From positions 1,302,001 through 1,366,000 of the forward strand of contig CM041200.1 of assembly GCA_023078555.1 (NCBI GenBank): 64,000 bases of DNA. Direction: 5' to 3'. How positions within the stretch are numbered: position 1 is the stretch's first letter; every line of letters starts with the position of its first letter. Positions 27,491-40,950 of the stretch are shown here, in pieces. The position numbers and the translations under genes were made by a program. The notes under the pieces are model-generated. The model was given only the letters and a program-made list of their open reading frames with translations, searched no databases and had not been told where the DNA came from. The DNA comes from Ulva prolifera. Its lineage: Eukaryota > Chlorophyta > Ulvophyceae > Ulvales > Ulvaceae.

Positions 27491-29899
27491 ACCACTTCGC
27501 ATGCACAGCGACGTGTGTTACAAATGAGTCAACACAGGTCTGAGATCGCAGTCAGAGGGCAGCGTAATGCATGTTAGTATTGGCACTGGGGAGGGCAAGA
27601 GCAGACAAGGCCAAGGACAGTGCCAGTATCCCTGCACACCGGCATGTGTGTCTGATCATCCGGATTCGTCAACATCAGATAAGGGTGCGGCCATGTTAAT
27701 CATGATGTGCTTTGCTTTACTTCACCAACAGCATAGGCACAGCACATACACATCCCGTCCTGTGGGGTGATTATGATCATGCTGACAGTTTTCATTCGCA
27801 CACAGACACTGGCAGCCACCCACCTACAACATTGCCTGCACCACGGTCAGTTGCGTATATTGCACAATGAAGCAGTACGGCTGTACAATGGACAACAGGC
27901 CGCGACACTGCTTGGCACAGCACCAGTGCAGACAGCAGTGCATTTGGTTGCAATGCATGCATGCCACAAGCTACAAACACCATCCTCGGGCAGACCACCC
28001 TCAACTGACCACTACCCTGGGGAGGGGGGGGGGGAGGTATGTAAGGCGTGATAGGTGATATCATAATCACATCAGACAAGAGAGCGCTACACGCTGCATC
28101 GTGGTTCACATGTGATCACAGTGCTTGAAATACCTTTTTGATCGTCCTAGAATGCGTCGGTGCATCTGGCATACGAGCGATCGACATAGGTGGGCCCGGG
28201 CCGGCCGGTACTTGCAAGCCAGCGTCTGGCTCCATATCGGTGCAAGTACCTCTGTGGTCCGCGAAGACAGTGTGGGTATGGCGGATTCGAGGTGCTCAGG
28301 AGCAGGGGCGCACGCTGCAGGTGGCGATATTCATATAGGTCCCTCGCTGCCACCCTCGGCGGGTCGCCGGGCCGTCGGGGAGGAGTGCGAGCCGAACCAA
28401 CAGTCCGGCCCAGCGGGGTAAGCACCGCCCAGCAAAATCCAAATCTTACGGCGTTCATGAAGCTGAAGTGGCGTCCTGCATGTGTCAATGGGTGCTGCTA
28501 GCGTTGCCCAGCGGGGATGATCCCAGGACGCCACACCGAGCTGTACCAGCGCTAGCGTGGGAGTCAGCATACTGCCTTCACATGTACCCGCTAAGAAATC
28601 CACGAATACGCATCCGTTGCCTACTGCCCATGTTAAATACGCCAGATTTATGCTAGCTCTTGTGAATTGCAAGTGTCCATGCAAAGGCACAAAGGATCAG
28701 GTCGTACGTCTGCTGCCTTCGGCGCCACATCGATGTAATGAAGCCTTCGACGCCGCGCCCAAGCTAAGCCAGGACAAATCAAACATATCAAACGTATCAG
28801 TACAAACAGTAAACAAAGACCTAGTGTTTGCAGTATAAGTGGAACTCGATCTCACGCATCCTTCTGTGTTGATTCTTCAAAGGCTTGGTCGATCAGCACG
28901 GGTCAGCAACAGCCTCGGTACCCGAATCACTTCAGACGGCAGTTGACATCGAAAGACGGCGCAATGTGGCCAAGCGTGACTGTAGCAGGTCCTATCCTTC
29001 GGCACGCAACGTTGGTGTTTCGATCACCGATACAATTAATTGTAAGCTGCCTGCGGGAGCATGCCACCGATTCAATCGCCAGATCAACCCACAATCAAAT
29101 GCTATAACGCGTGAAAAGCGTACTTTGTAGTCCGATTGATGCATATTTATGTGGGCAAGAGTTTCGATCGACTGGGTAACGGGCGGAGTGCCGTAAACGT
29201 TGTGCAGCCATCGATGATCCACTGTGCCACTCTGCGCGCATGCTCGACATAGCGCTGCAATTGCATGCAAGCGTGCAGTCGGGTCCAGTCCAGTGATGCA
29301 TCACAAGCTTGCAGCGACATTAGGGTTACGCAGCTGTTCATCTTGCAGCCTTGACGCGCACCATGCGCAGAGAAGTCGCGACGAGTGTGCAGACTTGACC
29401 CACAGAGAATGTTCCACGCGTCGTCTATGGTGAAGAGCGCGTCATGCTGACACCGTAAATCGTGCGTATGCATGCAGAACAAACAATGGTTCGATTTCGC
29501 TTCCTCGAAAGTCACAGCCAGCACGCGACCATGCAGTGGCTTAAACCAAGTGGACATCGGTGAATTTGTTCAATAAGCCTGTAGCACGACGGACTACTGA
29601 CTGGTGGTGGTGCCGTAGAATCGTTGCCTTGACCAGTTATCCCGGCAGAAGGCCCGTACTTGCCAGTTTGCTTCAAAGTGCAAAAGTATGTGCCAAGGCT
29701 ACAGCAAGCTCCCCTTCAGGTATGGGCAAACATGGTAGACGCACGCCCGGTCAGCTGCTGACACCGTGGCATGCGGTGTCCTCCTGTGTTCGAGAAGTTT
29801 GAGAAGTGGTCCTAGGGACTGGAATCTTCTTAATCTCTATTCCCTCTCTAGATAAACGATGGGCTGGCAGTAGTAATAGGTTGTCAGTGCAGGTCGATC
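27491..29899. other. Gene-poor region upstream of the cysteine-rich gene
   Basis: 2.4 kb with no coding region I can support. Contains a G-run at about 28016-28036. Frames near 28150-28690 are overlapping shadows on both strands without family features. The promoter of the cysteine-rich gene should lie at its right end. Confidence 0.5.
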
Positions 29900-32505
29900 A
29901 TGTGGGCTTTGATTCTCCTCGCGGTGTGCTTGAGAAGTGTCGAAGCGTGCGGCAAAGCTGGGGAGGGCTGTTGTGAGGCGGAATTTTGCGAAGACGTAGA
30001 CCATATATGTGAAGCTGGAGTATGTACTCTTGCGCGACCAGGAGAAGGCATTTGTGCTGCCAAGGGCATGTTGGGCCAGCCATGCTGCACGCGTGCCTGC
30101 AAGGGGGACAATGTCACTTGTGCTGAAGGCACATGTGTGGATGTCAATGAGGAGCCAGTGTTCGACCAGAGCGGACCTTTGCCAGGGACACCAGGTGGAC
30201 TGTGCATTGGCGACGATCAGCTGTGTGATGAGGATGATGATGTTGTGCTTGAATGCATCGACCGTGTCTGTGTGGAGCAGAGCATTGTTTCTGATCAATT
30301 TGTGCGTTCGCCATGTCTTTTCGCTGCATATGGCTATGATTCGCCCTGATCTTGGATGTTTAAGAGTCAGGAAAGTGCACAGGCGACTGCAACTTGTGGA
30401 GCATTGAACGGAGACTGCTGCTATGGAGAGGGGCAGGAACTTTGCACAGCCGGTCCATGTGACCCAGGCATGCCTCGTCCTGACCCAGCCGATTACACTG
30501 CGTTCCCATGTGTATGCTCTAGCACCATGTGTGTTCGCAATGTCGATTACTGTCCGCCAGACAAAGTCTGCGACCAGTCAACAAGCTTGCCTAGTTGCGG
30601 AGGACCGGGGCAACCTTGCTGTGATGGAGTTGATTGCAATGAGGACGTTGAGGATGGCAATGGGAATTTTTATGACCTCGTCTGCACCTCGATGTCGGTA
30701 GAAGGGGGAAATGGCTGTGTGCGTCCTGAGGAACCAGTGCTTGCACAATCCTCTGGATGTGGTGGACTGGGCGAGAAATGCTGTGGAGCCGACAGCTGCA
30801 ATGATGGCAACTTGTGCAGCTGTGCGTTCCATATTTGTCGCTTACAAGTTCAATGATCCAGGTGAGACGTCGGCTTCCAAATCGTGGATGAATTCATGCA
30901 GTTGGAGTATGCACTGCTTCAGCAGATGGGGTTTCGTGTTCCTTACCAGGTGATGTATGCTGTGATGGAGCCACCTGTGGAACCGACTTCCTGAAATGTG
31001 ACACAGACGACGACTCAATGTTCGGTACGGATATTCATGGTTCCTGAGGTCTGCACCAGATGCACAATTAGCAGCTTAATTCGGACTCAATGCAGAACAA
31101 CTGTGCGTGCGCTGTGGAGGAGAGGGGCAGCCATGCTGCACGGACTCTGAGACGTACTGTTCTGGGAGTAACATGGAATGCACTGATGGTATGTAATGAG
31201 CTGCAAGCTGGAATTGGACGTAGCAACATCCAATATTTCAACATCGGCATCGTGATTGTAGGAATTTGCATGGTTGAACCAGGCCCATGTGACCAAATTG
31301 GTAAAGGCTGCTGCAACAACTCAGTCACCGGCGTGAACTACTGCTCTTCCGAAGTGGAGCCACTGACATGCAACACAATAACCAAGGGCGACGACCCTGC
31401 AACATGTGAGACTTGTGGAGGGGCCAATGAACCGTGCTGCTTTCCCAGCTGGCTTGATGCAAGCACTGCTGCCCCACGTGACCTGGCTACAGCTTACCCT
31501 GCATGCCGGAGTGATGAGATGGCATGCATGCTTGACGCTGGAAGCGCAGACTTCTATGGACAGTGCGGCATACGTTCATCTCGTGATCAACTATTGCGGT
31601 CACACAGGGAGAGGATTTGTAGCTGGACCTATTCTTTGTAGGTGTGTGGAGTGCGGCCAGGATGAAGGAGCTCCCTGTTGCTGGACCCAGCGATCAACCT
31701 TGGAGTCGTCAGTTGCCAACACAACGTTGGACATCATGATCCCAAGGTGCACAGCAGAAGGATTGGCATGCCAAGGTGGGAATGCAGTGCATGGGCATGT
31801 CACAGCTCATGCGAGCATGCCCACAGTGTGATGTTTAGATTCGCCAACACTAGAAGTGGCTTGTCCTCCTCATCAGCTGCGTCTGCACATGCAGAGTTTC
31901 TGGCATCTGATGAGCTGCTGTTCAAGGATGTGCGGAACTTTTATAGATGTATGCCTGAGGTGCCAGATGTTCTTGGACAACCAAGAGCATCACCTGGAGC
32001 ATGCGGCAGCTTTGGACAGGCTTGCTGCAACACCGGAGACTTAGCTACCCGCTGTGGAAGTGGGCTTGCATGTAACTTGGGTACGCTATCAGATCCTATT
32101 GGCTCACTTGCCTCAAATATATTCTCTGCTAATGACAATGGAATCGACTTTAATGTGAGCACAGATTCATCGCGTTGCGAAGAGTGTGGGAGGCAGGATC
32201 AATTATGCTGTCCAGCTTTGGTTCCAGAGATGAAACATGGTGTATGTGATGTTGGCATGGGATGCACAAACGACATCGCGGCAATTGTTGATCGCAAGTG
32301 CAAGCCATGTGGTGCTCAGGGCGCCCCATGCTGTTGGGATTTGCAACATGGATTCACCTGCAGTGATGAGATGCGCTGCAGTGGCATCATTGGTGGTGCG
32401 GTCCCATGCTGCTCGCTGCACCATATTCTTTGCCAGGTGTTACGTGGCCAATCCTCAACATTCCCAACCCTCAATATTTCTGCAGACGATCAGCGCTGTG
32501 TCTGA
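29900..32505 (+). CDS. Secreted cysteine-rich protein with repeated CC-dyad modules
   Basis: The ATG at 29900 opens a clean signal peptide (MWALILLAVCLRSVEA) followed at once by CGKAGEGCC. At least 12 modules with a C-G-x-x-G-x-x-C-C core follow through several exons: GQPCC, CGALNGDCC, CGGPGQPCC, CGGLGEKCC, CGGEGQPCC, CDQIGKGCC, CGGANEPCC, CGQDEGAPCC, CGSFGQACC, CGRQDQLCC and CGAQGAPCC. Each is trailed by three or more cysteines, as in small disulphide domains with a CC pair (knottin-like spacing). Exons roughly match one or two modules each (near 29900-30270, 30384-30850, 30955-31015, 31094-31190, 31270-31570, 31645-31830, 31990-32505). I do not recognise the family. An extracellular, cell-wall or scale role is only a guess. 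Exon borders and the end at 32505 are approximate. Confidence 0.75.
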
Positions 32506-33115
32506 TCAAGTCGTTTGAGGGCATTGGTGGGAAAAGCCGCAGACACCATTGTTGCTGTCAGCATGGTGTTAAGCCCTGTTAAAATGCCTGTGCCATGTCC
32601 GGCATGGAAGCTGCCTATAATGGATGATAAATCCTCTCTATTCATAAAAAATTTTGGTGGCCGTGGCAGCTGTGCTCCGCTATAGAATCTGAAGGTCCTG
32701 CTAAGCTGAGCCATGCAGTCGGCATATATACATGTAAAGGAGAGACCCGTACCTCTGCTCCACGGATCAATCAGCGAGATAATTATGTCAAATAAAACCC
32801 CTTGTCAGAGCAGTACCGTTGTGCTGATGGTCGGCTGCTTTCAATTACACTGTTGTCCGTATGCATGTGGCATCGAGAGCAATTCAAAAAGAGGCGCATG
32901 CATACATCCGCACACCTCAATGAATAGGTGTGCGTACTCACAAACATCCGGTCAAACGCGATCTAAGTACAGTCACCTTCACGGAGAGAGGATCAGAGGG
33001 CTGTTTTCGTTGAGCTCAAATTCTGGACGGTGCTACCAAAGGCTTTAACCGTTGCGATCTATGCAGCGCTGACGTTCCAAGTCTCCTATAGTCTGTTCAG
33101 GCATCCGACGAAGCT
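32506..33115. other. Intergenic spacer
   Basis: About 0.6 kb between the end of the cysteine-rich frame and the first plausible NOL11-like exon. No gene or repeat recognised. Confidence 0.45.
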
Positions 33116-36008
33116 ATGCTGGCCATGGATATGCTGTCTAAGCCATCGCCTGCTCTGCTAGGCATATGGTGTATAAGCGCTGATCAGACGATCGCAACAT
33201 CTGCGGAAGCAGTGTCAATCGTAGGTGAAGAAGGGAAGGTGTGTCCCAAGTTGATATGGTGGTGTCTGTGTCCGCCGATAATGCAACACTATTCCGTCCG
33301 TGCCTGTGCGCTTCATTGCTGTGCACCGTCCGCCGGCGCTGTGCGCGGCGTCAGATGTCGCCAAAGGCGCGAATCGCCGAAGGCGTGAAACGGCGGGACT
33401 CATAAGTGCATACACTATGAAGCTGATAAGTACCTGTGCTGGTTTGGGATTGTTGTCGGCTCGGTGTGGACCAGTGCCATGCGACACAGATCGCAAAACA
33501 GAGGGAACCTTTTTGCCACGCCGCACAAACACCGTACCTTCGATACAGGCAGGCATAAATATTTGATCTGAATGTGCCTTGATCTGAATGTGCCCTGCTG
33601 ATCACTTTCTTGGGTCGCAGAGCTGGACTGTCGGTGGCCCACACTTGTCGGTGGCTTCAAATGCCGTCTTCTCCCACAGAAGTGGGAACTATGCAGCAAT
33701 CGTCAGCGACGCCAATATTGGACGTCAAAAGGCATTGTTTTGGTCAGATTCGTTTACAGGAACTCTGCTGAGTGTTCCAACAGCTGTGACACTGCAGCTG
33801 CGCTGCGATACAGCCGTTTCTGCTCTATTTCCACACCCTGGCTCGAGCTGTAAGTATGACTTTATAGCCGTACTTGAAGACTGCACTATTCTTCTCCTAG
33901 ACAGCGCCGCGGGCAGTTTCTCCAAGTTGTATGGGCATTCCGGGATGACCACGATGTCGACTTCCATGGACGATACCAGTCTGTACGTCATGGCAAGGAC
34001 TGCTCACAGGGAATTTAACGGAAATTCAGATCAAAGCCATATCCAGCCTCTCATGCTCCTTTCATTCCCATTCGACAGCAGCAGCAGTGAAGAAATGTGG
34101 TCCGCACCCATCAAGCCACAGCAAAAGGCGTCGACTCTGCAGTCATTCGCGATTCATGGAGCCACGTTGACTTGCGTCTGGAGTGATGGCAGTGTAACAA
34201 TATCAAGCCTGAGCCCTGTGCGAGGTGTTCGGACTCAGCACTTCCTGGAGATTCCTGCAGCAAGCATTGGGCAGCATAGTCCGCAAACCCTCACCAGCAA
34301 GAAAAGGCGCAACCACGAAACCCGCAACGGGTCACACGCTATCCAGGGTGCGTTCGCCAAGACCCAAGTCGTTGCTCCTCACGAGAACTGCGCCATCATA
34401 TTCTCTCCTGAAGTTGCTTCTCAGGGGGTGCGCTATGTTGTGATCAGCACTCTGTTTGGCGCACCTATCAGCGATGGCCACATTCAAGCAGAAGCACCGC
34501 TGCTCTCCCGAGGTGCCAGCCTCCTTGCAGCTGCCGCTCCACCTGCGGCAGGTCATCAAAGCAGCAACGATGTCCTTCTGGGACTGGGTGGAAGGCTGGT
34601 TCGGGCAGTGATCAGTGTGCCGCCACCGAGCCTCGCTGGTGCTGTCGGCACTCTTGTGCCTGTGAGAGAGAGGAAGGAGGCTGCTGTTTTGTCCGCTGAT
34701 TGTCTTCAACGCCAGCAGAATTCATGCTGCATAAGGCCACTCAGCCACACTGATGTCCACACGGGCACCCCAGCCAGGAAGAATGGGGCAGAGTCAGGGT
34801 CTGGCTCTAGTGGGAATTTCATTATGAGAGTACCAAGCCCATGGGCATTGAGCCAGAACTTCAGTGACGAAGAACTCAATCAAACGCTGCGCGCAGTGGC
34901 GCTCTCAACGGGGCCAATCGAATGTGAAGATCAATTGAAGAAGCTGCTTTGTGGTCTTGGCAGCAGCAGCATGGTGGTAACTGGGGGCATGCTGGAGAAG
35001 CTTGCAGACAGGCTGCTAGAGGGCGAGCTGTGGCCTCTGCTGGAGCAGCTCATACGCCTCAGACCGCCGCTCTCGCTGCCGCGCTGTCATGCGATGCTTG
35101 CAACGTGTGCAAACGCAGGGCAATACCACCTGCTAGCGTGCCTCATGCGGGAGGCCAGTGATGTGGACCTCGTGGATTTCAGTAATATGCTGCGTGAGCT
35201 GACTGCTCAGGCAGGGGGCCTGTCCGCTGATGCACATCTTCAACGGCAAGGTGCCACTGCTATTAAGGGCTACGCACATGGCACAGCGGTGAAGCTTTGC
35301 GCTCAAGCTGAAGCAAAGAAGCTCAATCTGCAGAGCTGCCAGGCTGCGGCTGCGGCAGTTTCTGCAACCGAGGGGTTCTCTGGGGTCCAGATTACTTTGC
35401 ATGCTGTGGTGGCATGCAGGCTGGACGAGGTTGAGGTGAGGGATGCATGTCGAGCACTCGACAGCACCAGGGCAGAGCACCTCTTTGTGTATCTGCAGCG
35501 GTGGTTGGAGGAGATGCTTGGGCAGAGGAGTGGGGCGTGGTTTGATGAAGCAGTGTGGTGTGTCAGCCTTTCACATTCCGTCCAGATGCAACAATGGCCG
35601 GAGACATGGTCTGTGTGCAGCCAGTTGCTCCTGAGACTGAGATGCTCCTCATTGACTGTGTTGATCTTTGAAGAAGGGTCACGTTAGCATGCTGCTTTTG
35701 GTCACACTCACACATCTCTGTGCAGGCATGGAGATCTGTGTGTACCAAGCCTGATGCAGATTATTTCTTGGACTCAGGCTGTCATTGACACACAAGCTGC
35801 ACTTCCTAGCAATATGCTCCGTTCAACGCCACACCTTCAGGGATTGGTGAAGATGCTTTCAACAGCGGCATCGGTTTGCAACGAGGTGGCCACTCTGACT
35901 GGCATGATTGGGCAACTGCGTAGCTTGCCAGCTGATCTTGCATCCACTAACCAAAATAGTAGCTGGACGATTGATGTTCTCGACTTGCATGTGGAGAAAA
36001 GAGTGTAA
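33116..36008 (+). CDS. NOL11-like nucleolar protein (SSU processome)
   Basis: Likely the green-algal counterpart of NOL11, a beta-propeller/helical protein that works with UTP proteins in pre-18S rRNA transcription and processing. A long exon runs from about 33621 (acceptor GGTCGCAG) to about 35555. It begins SWTVGGPHLSVASNAVFSH, the NOL11 N-terminal pattern, followed by beta-strand-rich propeller sequence. A helical C-terminal part follows (LLEGELWPLLEQLIRLRPPL, then CANAGQYHLLACLMRE). The last exon, from about 35760, gives IISWTQAVIDTQAALPSN and ends at 36008. The donor at 35555 (GCA|GTGTGG) and a first exon near 33116-33220 (PALLGIWCISADQTIATS) are inferred. Similarity was judged by eye and is moderate. 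Confidence 0.6.
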
Positions 36009-36774
36009 GTGGGTTTCATAACATGCATGACGCCTGTCTTTTGCTTTGGATGGTACCCTGATAGCCACTCGAAAATACTGCCTCATTTACATTCAAGAGC
36101 GCGTTTGTTTGAAGTTCTGTCATACAGGTCAGGGGACAAACACACTCCGTCGCAGGACAAGCCTGCAGATGTGCTGGGTCTGCGTGACCGTGTGCCGCTA
36201 GCACAGACCGTCAGAATGCAGGGCTTGCCTGCGTTAATATGTACCGAGACCTTCACTTGTGTATCGGTTTGGCACGATACTACCTGGGCATTGCAAATAC
36301 CGTATTCTGAAATACGACTACCGGCAGCAGAATCTGACTTGGCACATGCAACGCTCAGACAAACAGCAGAAGCTGCGTAGGAACACTTGGCTTAAATGTG
36401 GGTTCCTGGCTGCAGAACGTCACGTTCGTCAGTGCCGACAACAAGTGTGGCCACTCGTGCAGACCATGCACACGATGTGGCTCGCTGCAGTGCGCGGCCT
36501 CGTCACGAAAGAAGTTTTACGAAAGATGTAGGCTTCCCGACTGTATGATCCGCTGTGGTGCAGATCGCAAGCAAACATCAACGTTTGGATGTACGTCGAT
36601 CGCCTGACAATTCGCGAAGAGGCATCTTCTGATTTGACTGTCAGGAATGAAACTGACTCAGCACACACACACATACACGTGCAGTTACACCTACAATTTT
36701 TAGCAACAATTCGTGTCGTCACCTTCATCTGCAAGTGTATTGGGTAAGACACGAGAATTGGCGATCAGGAAGGG
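36009..36774. other. Intergenic spacer between NOL11-like and CHMP6 genes
   Basis: About 0.77 kb, no coding family recognised. Both neighbours are on the plus strand, so it should contain the end of one transcript and the start of the next. Confidence 0.5.
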
Positions 36775-37992
36775 ATGGGCAACTTGATATCGTACTCCAA
36801 GTCGCAATCTTCGCGCAACAAGTACGCATGCAGCATCGCTGTTTGTAACATATTTTGGGATCGTTCGCTGATCACCTACCGCTGAAAGTAAATATGGGGC
36901 ATGAGCTTGCAGAGCTCTGCAAGTCACCGACACAGACAAGGCTATTCTGGATATTCGCATTGCACGCAAGCAACTCGCGACATATAGATTACAGGTATAT
37001 TTTAGGTTCTGATTACGCGTGTGCTCACGTTTGTTCACATTTATCTCAGACTTTTATCACACGTCAGACATCCCTCGTTGATTTGCGTGGTCTTGCGACG
37101 AGATAAACTAGCGAAGTTGCTCAAATGGCACCCTGTTCCTGCAGCAGGAAAAGCTGTCGGAGAAGAGTGCTATTGCCGTGGGCCACCTCCTAGCTGCTAA
37201 CAAAAGGGATCGAGCAAAACTTGCCTTGAAGAAGAAGAAGCTGCACGAGGGCCAAGCCTTACAGATCGAGAGATACATATTGAGGCTTGATGAGCAGGTG
37301 GTCGCACTTGAGACGACCGCTCAGCAGGTAGACACGGTAGATGCCCTGCGGACTGCTAACAAAGCCATCAAGGCCATGCAGAAGCAAATTCCTCTCGAGG
37401 AGATTGAAAATCTTATGGAAGAAAGTGCAGAGGCGAACGCTTACATGGTGGGCGGAATCATTCAGAGTTACAGATTGTGGCAGATGCTCATGTCTAGGTT
37501 CCCCTCCCGACAGGTGTCACCTTGGTGCATCACATACAAGGTAACATGCAGGAGCAAGTTAACACCATGCTAGCAGCACAGCAATTCGATGCCTCTGGAA
37601 TCGATGAAGAGCTTGATGCACTTGAAGCAGAAGTCATGAAAGTGGAAGTCAGTGCAATGCCAAATGTCCCAACGGTGTGTTTGCGGTTGATAGTGTGCAA
37701 TAAATTCCCGATCTGCAGTATAGCTTCCCTTCTCAGATCAACAGGTTGGGTGGCACCAATGCACGGTCTGTGTTTACAGACTGAACCAGTGGAGACCCTC
37801 CAAGCGGTCTCGCAGGGAGAGCCGCATGTGCAAGTCTATGTTGCGGGCAAGGGTGATTCGGCCGAGGTGTGCATCAAAGTTCAGGAAGCCACACAGGCAA
37901 CAGAGTTTCCGGGTGTGCCAACACATGAAGCTGTTGTGTCAAGTGGAATGGATTCAAGAGAAGAGCCGGAGGCTGAGCTGGTTCCAGTATGA
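36775..37992 (+). CDS. ESCRT-III subunit CHMP6/Vps20
   Basis: Charged multivesicular body protein that links ESCRT-II to Snf7 on endosomes. Five exons (36775-36821, 36913-36994, 37145-37447, 37552-37647, 37780-37992) join in frame to give 246 residues. The start is MGNL, keeping the N-terminal Gly for myristoylation as in CHMP6. Exon 2 reads TDTDKAILDIRIARKQL, matching the CHMP6 first helix. Exon 3 (RDRAKLALKKKKLHEGQ, then IPLEEIENLMEESAEA) forms the helical hairpin. Exon 4 gives DEELDALEAE, the usual C-terminal acidic helix. The last exon adds a 71-residue acidic tail not typical of animal CHMP6, so the protein is longer than the usual 200 or so. Exon 3 might start three bases later. Confidence 0.92.
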
Positions 37993-38040
37993 TCAGCATG
38001 CGTCAAGCAGGGCAAGTGCACACACCCAGAAAATGTGTTG

Positions 38041-38079
38041 CCATGATCCGTGGCCATGATCCGTGACCATGATCCGTGG
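38041..38079. repeat. 13-base tandem repeat, three units
   Basis: Three consecutive copies of CCATGATCCGTGG (one with a final A), just 3' of the CHMP6 stop. A small minisatellite without further support. Confidence 0.85.
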
Positions 38080-40950
38080 CAGGCAGACAATGTGCAATTC
38101 CGCAAAAGGATTCCGTCTTGCTGGGTGAAGGTTGTGGTCAAGTCAAATCCCTGATACTTGCATAGCTTCTTGTTCCTCGTTAACAGTCTGTATATTCGCA
38201 GAGCTCGTCATGAAGTCCTGAACTCTCCACCAGAACTAATCTAAGGAAGACTCACTCGTAATTTCCAATGCTTGCTCCAGCCATGCGTTCTATGTGTACA
38301 CACCATGGTCGGTACTCATGTCTCCGAGGCAATCTCGGCAGCAGCCATGTTGTGGCGACCAGCACCGCGAAGCACCGATTGCCTGCTCTCGGTGAATGCC
38401 TCACTGTCCATAACAAACTCGGACAACAGTTGCGTAGATCAGAGCCTCTTCGTGGGCATTCAGCTAGTCTCCAGGTAACAGCTTGCAAAGAGTTTGATCC
38501 ATGTGACATCTGCTGCGCTTCAGTGACCTCAATTTCTCGTGTACGCAAATTCTGACAAGATTCCTTACAGAATGCCACTATGTCGTGCTGCAGTCTTGCG
38601 ATTGTAAGGCGGGCATATCGTTTTCCATTCAGTCTCCACTGCTGAAGCTGCTATGTAGCATCGACAGCTGTTGACATGAATAGCACGTTCTTGGTGACAA
38701 AAACTGGTCACTGCAAGTGGTCAGCGCTTTTCTCATCCTGTTGGACCAAGATGCAGATTCAACCACAACTCACAAAGGGCGCACAAAAACTCATACTACA
38801 CTGTTGTAAATGTCAAAAGTATTGGCAACGATATGGCAGTCAAAGCAAACAACCCACACTGATGTGTCATGCGCCAGGCAGCGCAGGCTGAGTGGCAAGA
38901 AGAACAGCCCGGTTCTGTGTGATCTATCCAATAGCCGACAATGTATCACTCAATTGCACTGCAACCATGCCGTGGCATGGACAATATGACAGACGCGACT
39001 GGCTGCGGATGATCTTATGTACAGCAGTAATTTCTATCGGAGAGTAGATATGGGTGGTAAAATCTACACCTCGTATCCCGGCTCTTGAACCATCAGCTGC
39101 AGTCGAGACTGTGATCGCGTACTCAGGGTGACTACAGTGAGCCTGTCTGGTACACCCGAAATTCATTGCTTTGGGGTGTCCAGGCATGAGTGCAGACACA
39201 GAATCATTACACGTGCGAAGGTATGTGTTCGCGGCGCACGGGAGGCTGGCAGAAGTAAGGCATCCCGATTTCGACAGTGCCTTGCCAGCGTGGACATCGG
39301 CCACGTCGAGTGTCTGACAAGCGACACGCAGAAGACATTCGGGGGACTGTGACCCCAATGTTGAAAACTTAGGGCTACTTTTGAGAGCTATGAGACTGTG
39401 GGCAATTGCTGGTGTCACTGCTCAGACGCAGCAGTTGGCGTTACGCGAACTGAAAACATTGACAACATTTTTCTGATTGTCCATTTGCGGCACGAAGTCG
39501 GCGCAGGGGGCGTAGTCAATGTTTCTCGCTGACGTGCATCACGCTGCTGTGTTGCTTGCTACCCCTCGATACATTTCGTGACGAGTATCTGTGGTCTATC
39601 TAAAATCCCGCTATCTCGTCGTACGCCCGATGTGTTCTCCGACAAGCGCGCGCGCTTGCTGGAATCCAGGCCCATACCAGAATGAAGAGGATTAGCAGGA
39701 TACGCCCAGCCTGTGTGCAGCTAGCTTTGTGTTTCCGGGGTACCTTCAACTGCAATTATACCATTTCATTGTACCAAACAACCTGATTCCCAACCGGCTG
39801 TTCAGCGTCGTGCATTGGCAGGTATACGAGTGGCTGCATCAGCCAATCGTTATTATAACGCGGAAATAAGAATTGCTGCTCGCTTGACAGGCGTGGTCCA
39901 GCACTGTCGTGTAGTGTCTGCCCTCTCCGATTGCACCGCAAACGGCAAGAAGTGCACATCGCCGAACACAACTTCAGACGCCCAGAGCATATTATACACA
40001 GGTGTGTTTATACTTATGCTACATATTGACAGGCGTATTCGCGAGTTTACGCTATACCAGCCTATTGTCTGCTGTCACCGCAGACGCAATGGGCCTGCTG
40101 CCATACACCTTGCGACAACCGCCATCATCGCGACCGGCATGTCAGGAGCAAATTCGTGCATCGTGGTATCGTATTTTCGATCACGGCATGCTGACAACTT
40201 TCAATGTCTTGCTCACACTGTTGCACAGGGGCCTAGCTTACACACCATCTACGTGACCGACTCGCTTGTGTGGATGCTAGCCGATCTCGCGAGTGGCCGA
40301 TGTATCCCGCTCACGCGTGACCTTTTGGAGTATATAATGCTTACTTGCTTTGTACGTTGCTTCGAGGATGCCTGGCATTAAGGCGTAGATGGTGCAGCAC
40401 TGATGCTCGTGCCGTCCCTGCGACGCGTGCTGGTGGACCCCACCATTCGAGCTTGCCTTGCTCAGATCATTGTATTTTGCAGTTGACGCATCTGTGGAGA
40501 TTGTATATACGCGATCGACGGGTCCGGACGTGGCTTGTGTTCAGGTTGAAACGCTGCGTTCTCGTGTTCCCAACCTTTGCCACGCTACTCGTGTGCAAAC
40601 AATCATGCTCCGCTATTGCAACATACTGCGATGCTCGTCAACCATACGCAGGCTGTCTGGTATTGAAGGCGTAGTCTTCAGAGCGGATGCGTCCTCTGGG
40701 GCCCCTGTTGTCAGCATGTTTCGTATGTGCCGCGTCGACGTTTCTCGCCGATATGCAAGCCCTGTAGGTGTTTCCCGGGGCTAGCTGCAATACACAGCCG
40801 CAAAGACAACACAGCATGTACAAATGTCACGCTGTATCCCTGGCGTGCACGTCTCGGTATTACATGGGCGCCCGTGAAACGGCCCAGCCTCGTCAACCGC
40901 GTGTCACCTCGTGATTCTCTGCTCTGCGGTGAAAGGGCTGATCTGTCAGC
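38080..40950. other. Gene-poor region, 2.9 kb
   Basis: Frames of up to 188 codons occur on both strands but show no domain, no codon bias that I could see, and no chain of splice sites leading to a recognisable product. I could not identify a gene or repeat here. Confidence 0.45.

Noticed and set aside
29900-32505. Calling the cysteine-rich protein a toxin because of its knottin-like spacing
   Set aside because: Cysteine spacing alone is not evidence of toxicity, and multi-module secreted proteins of this kind have many other roles.
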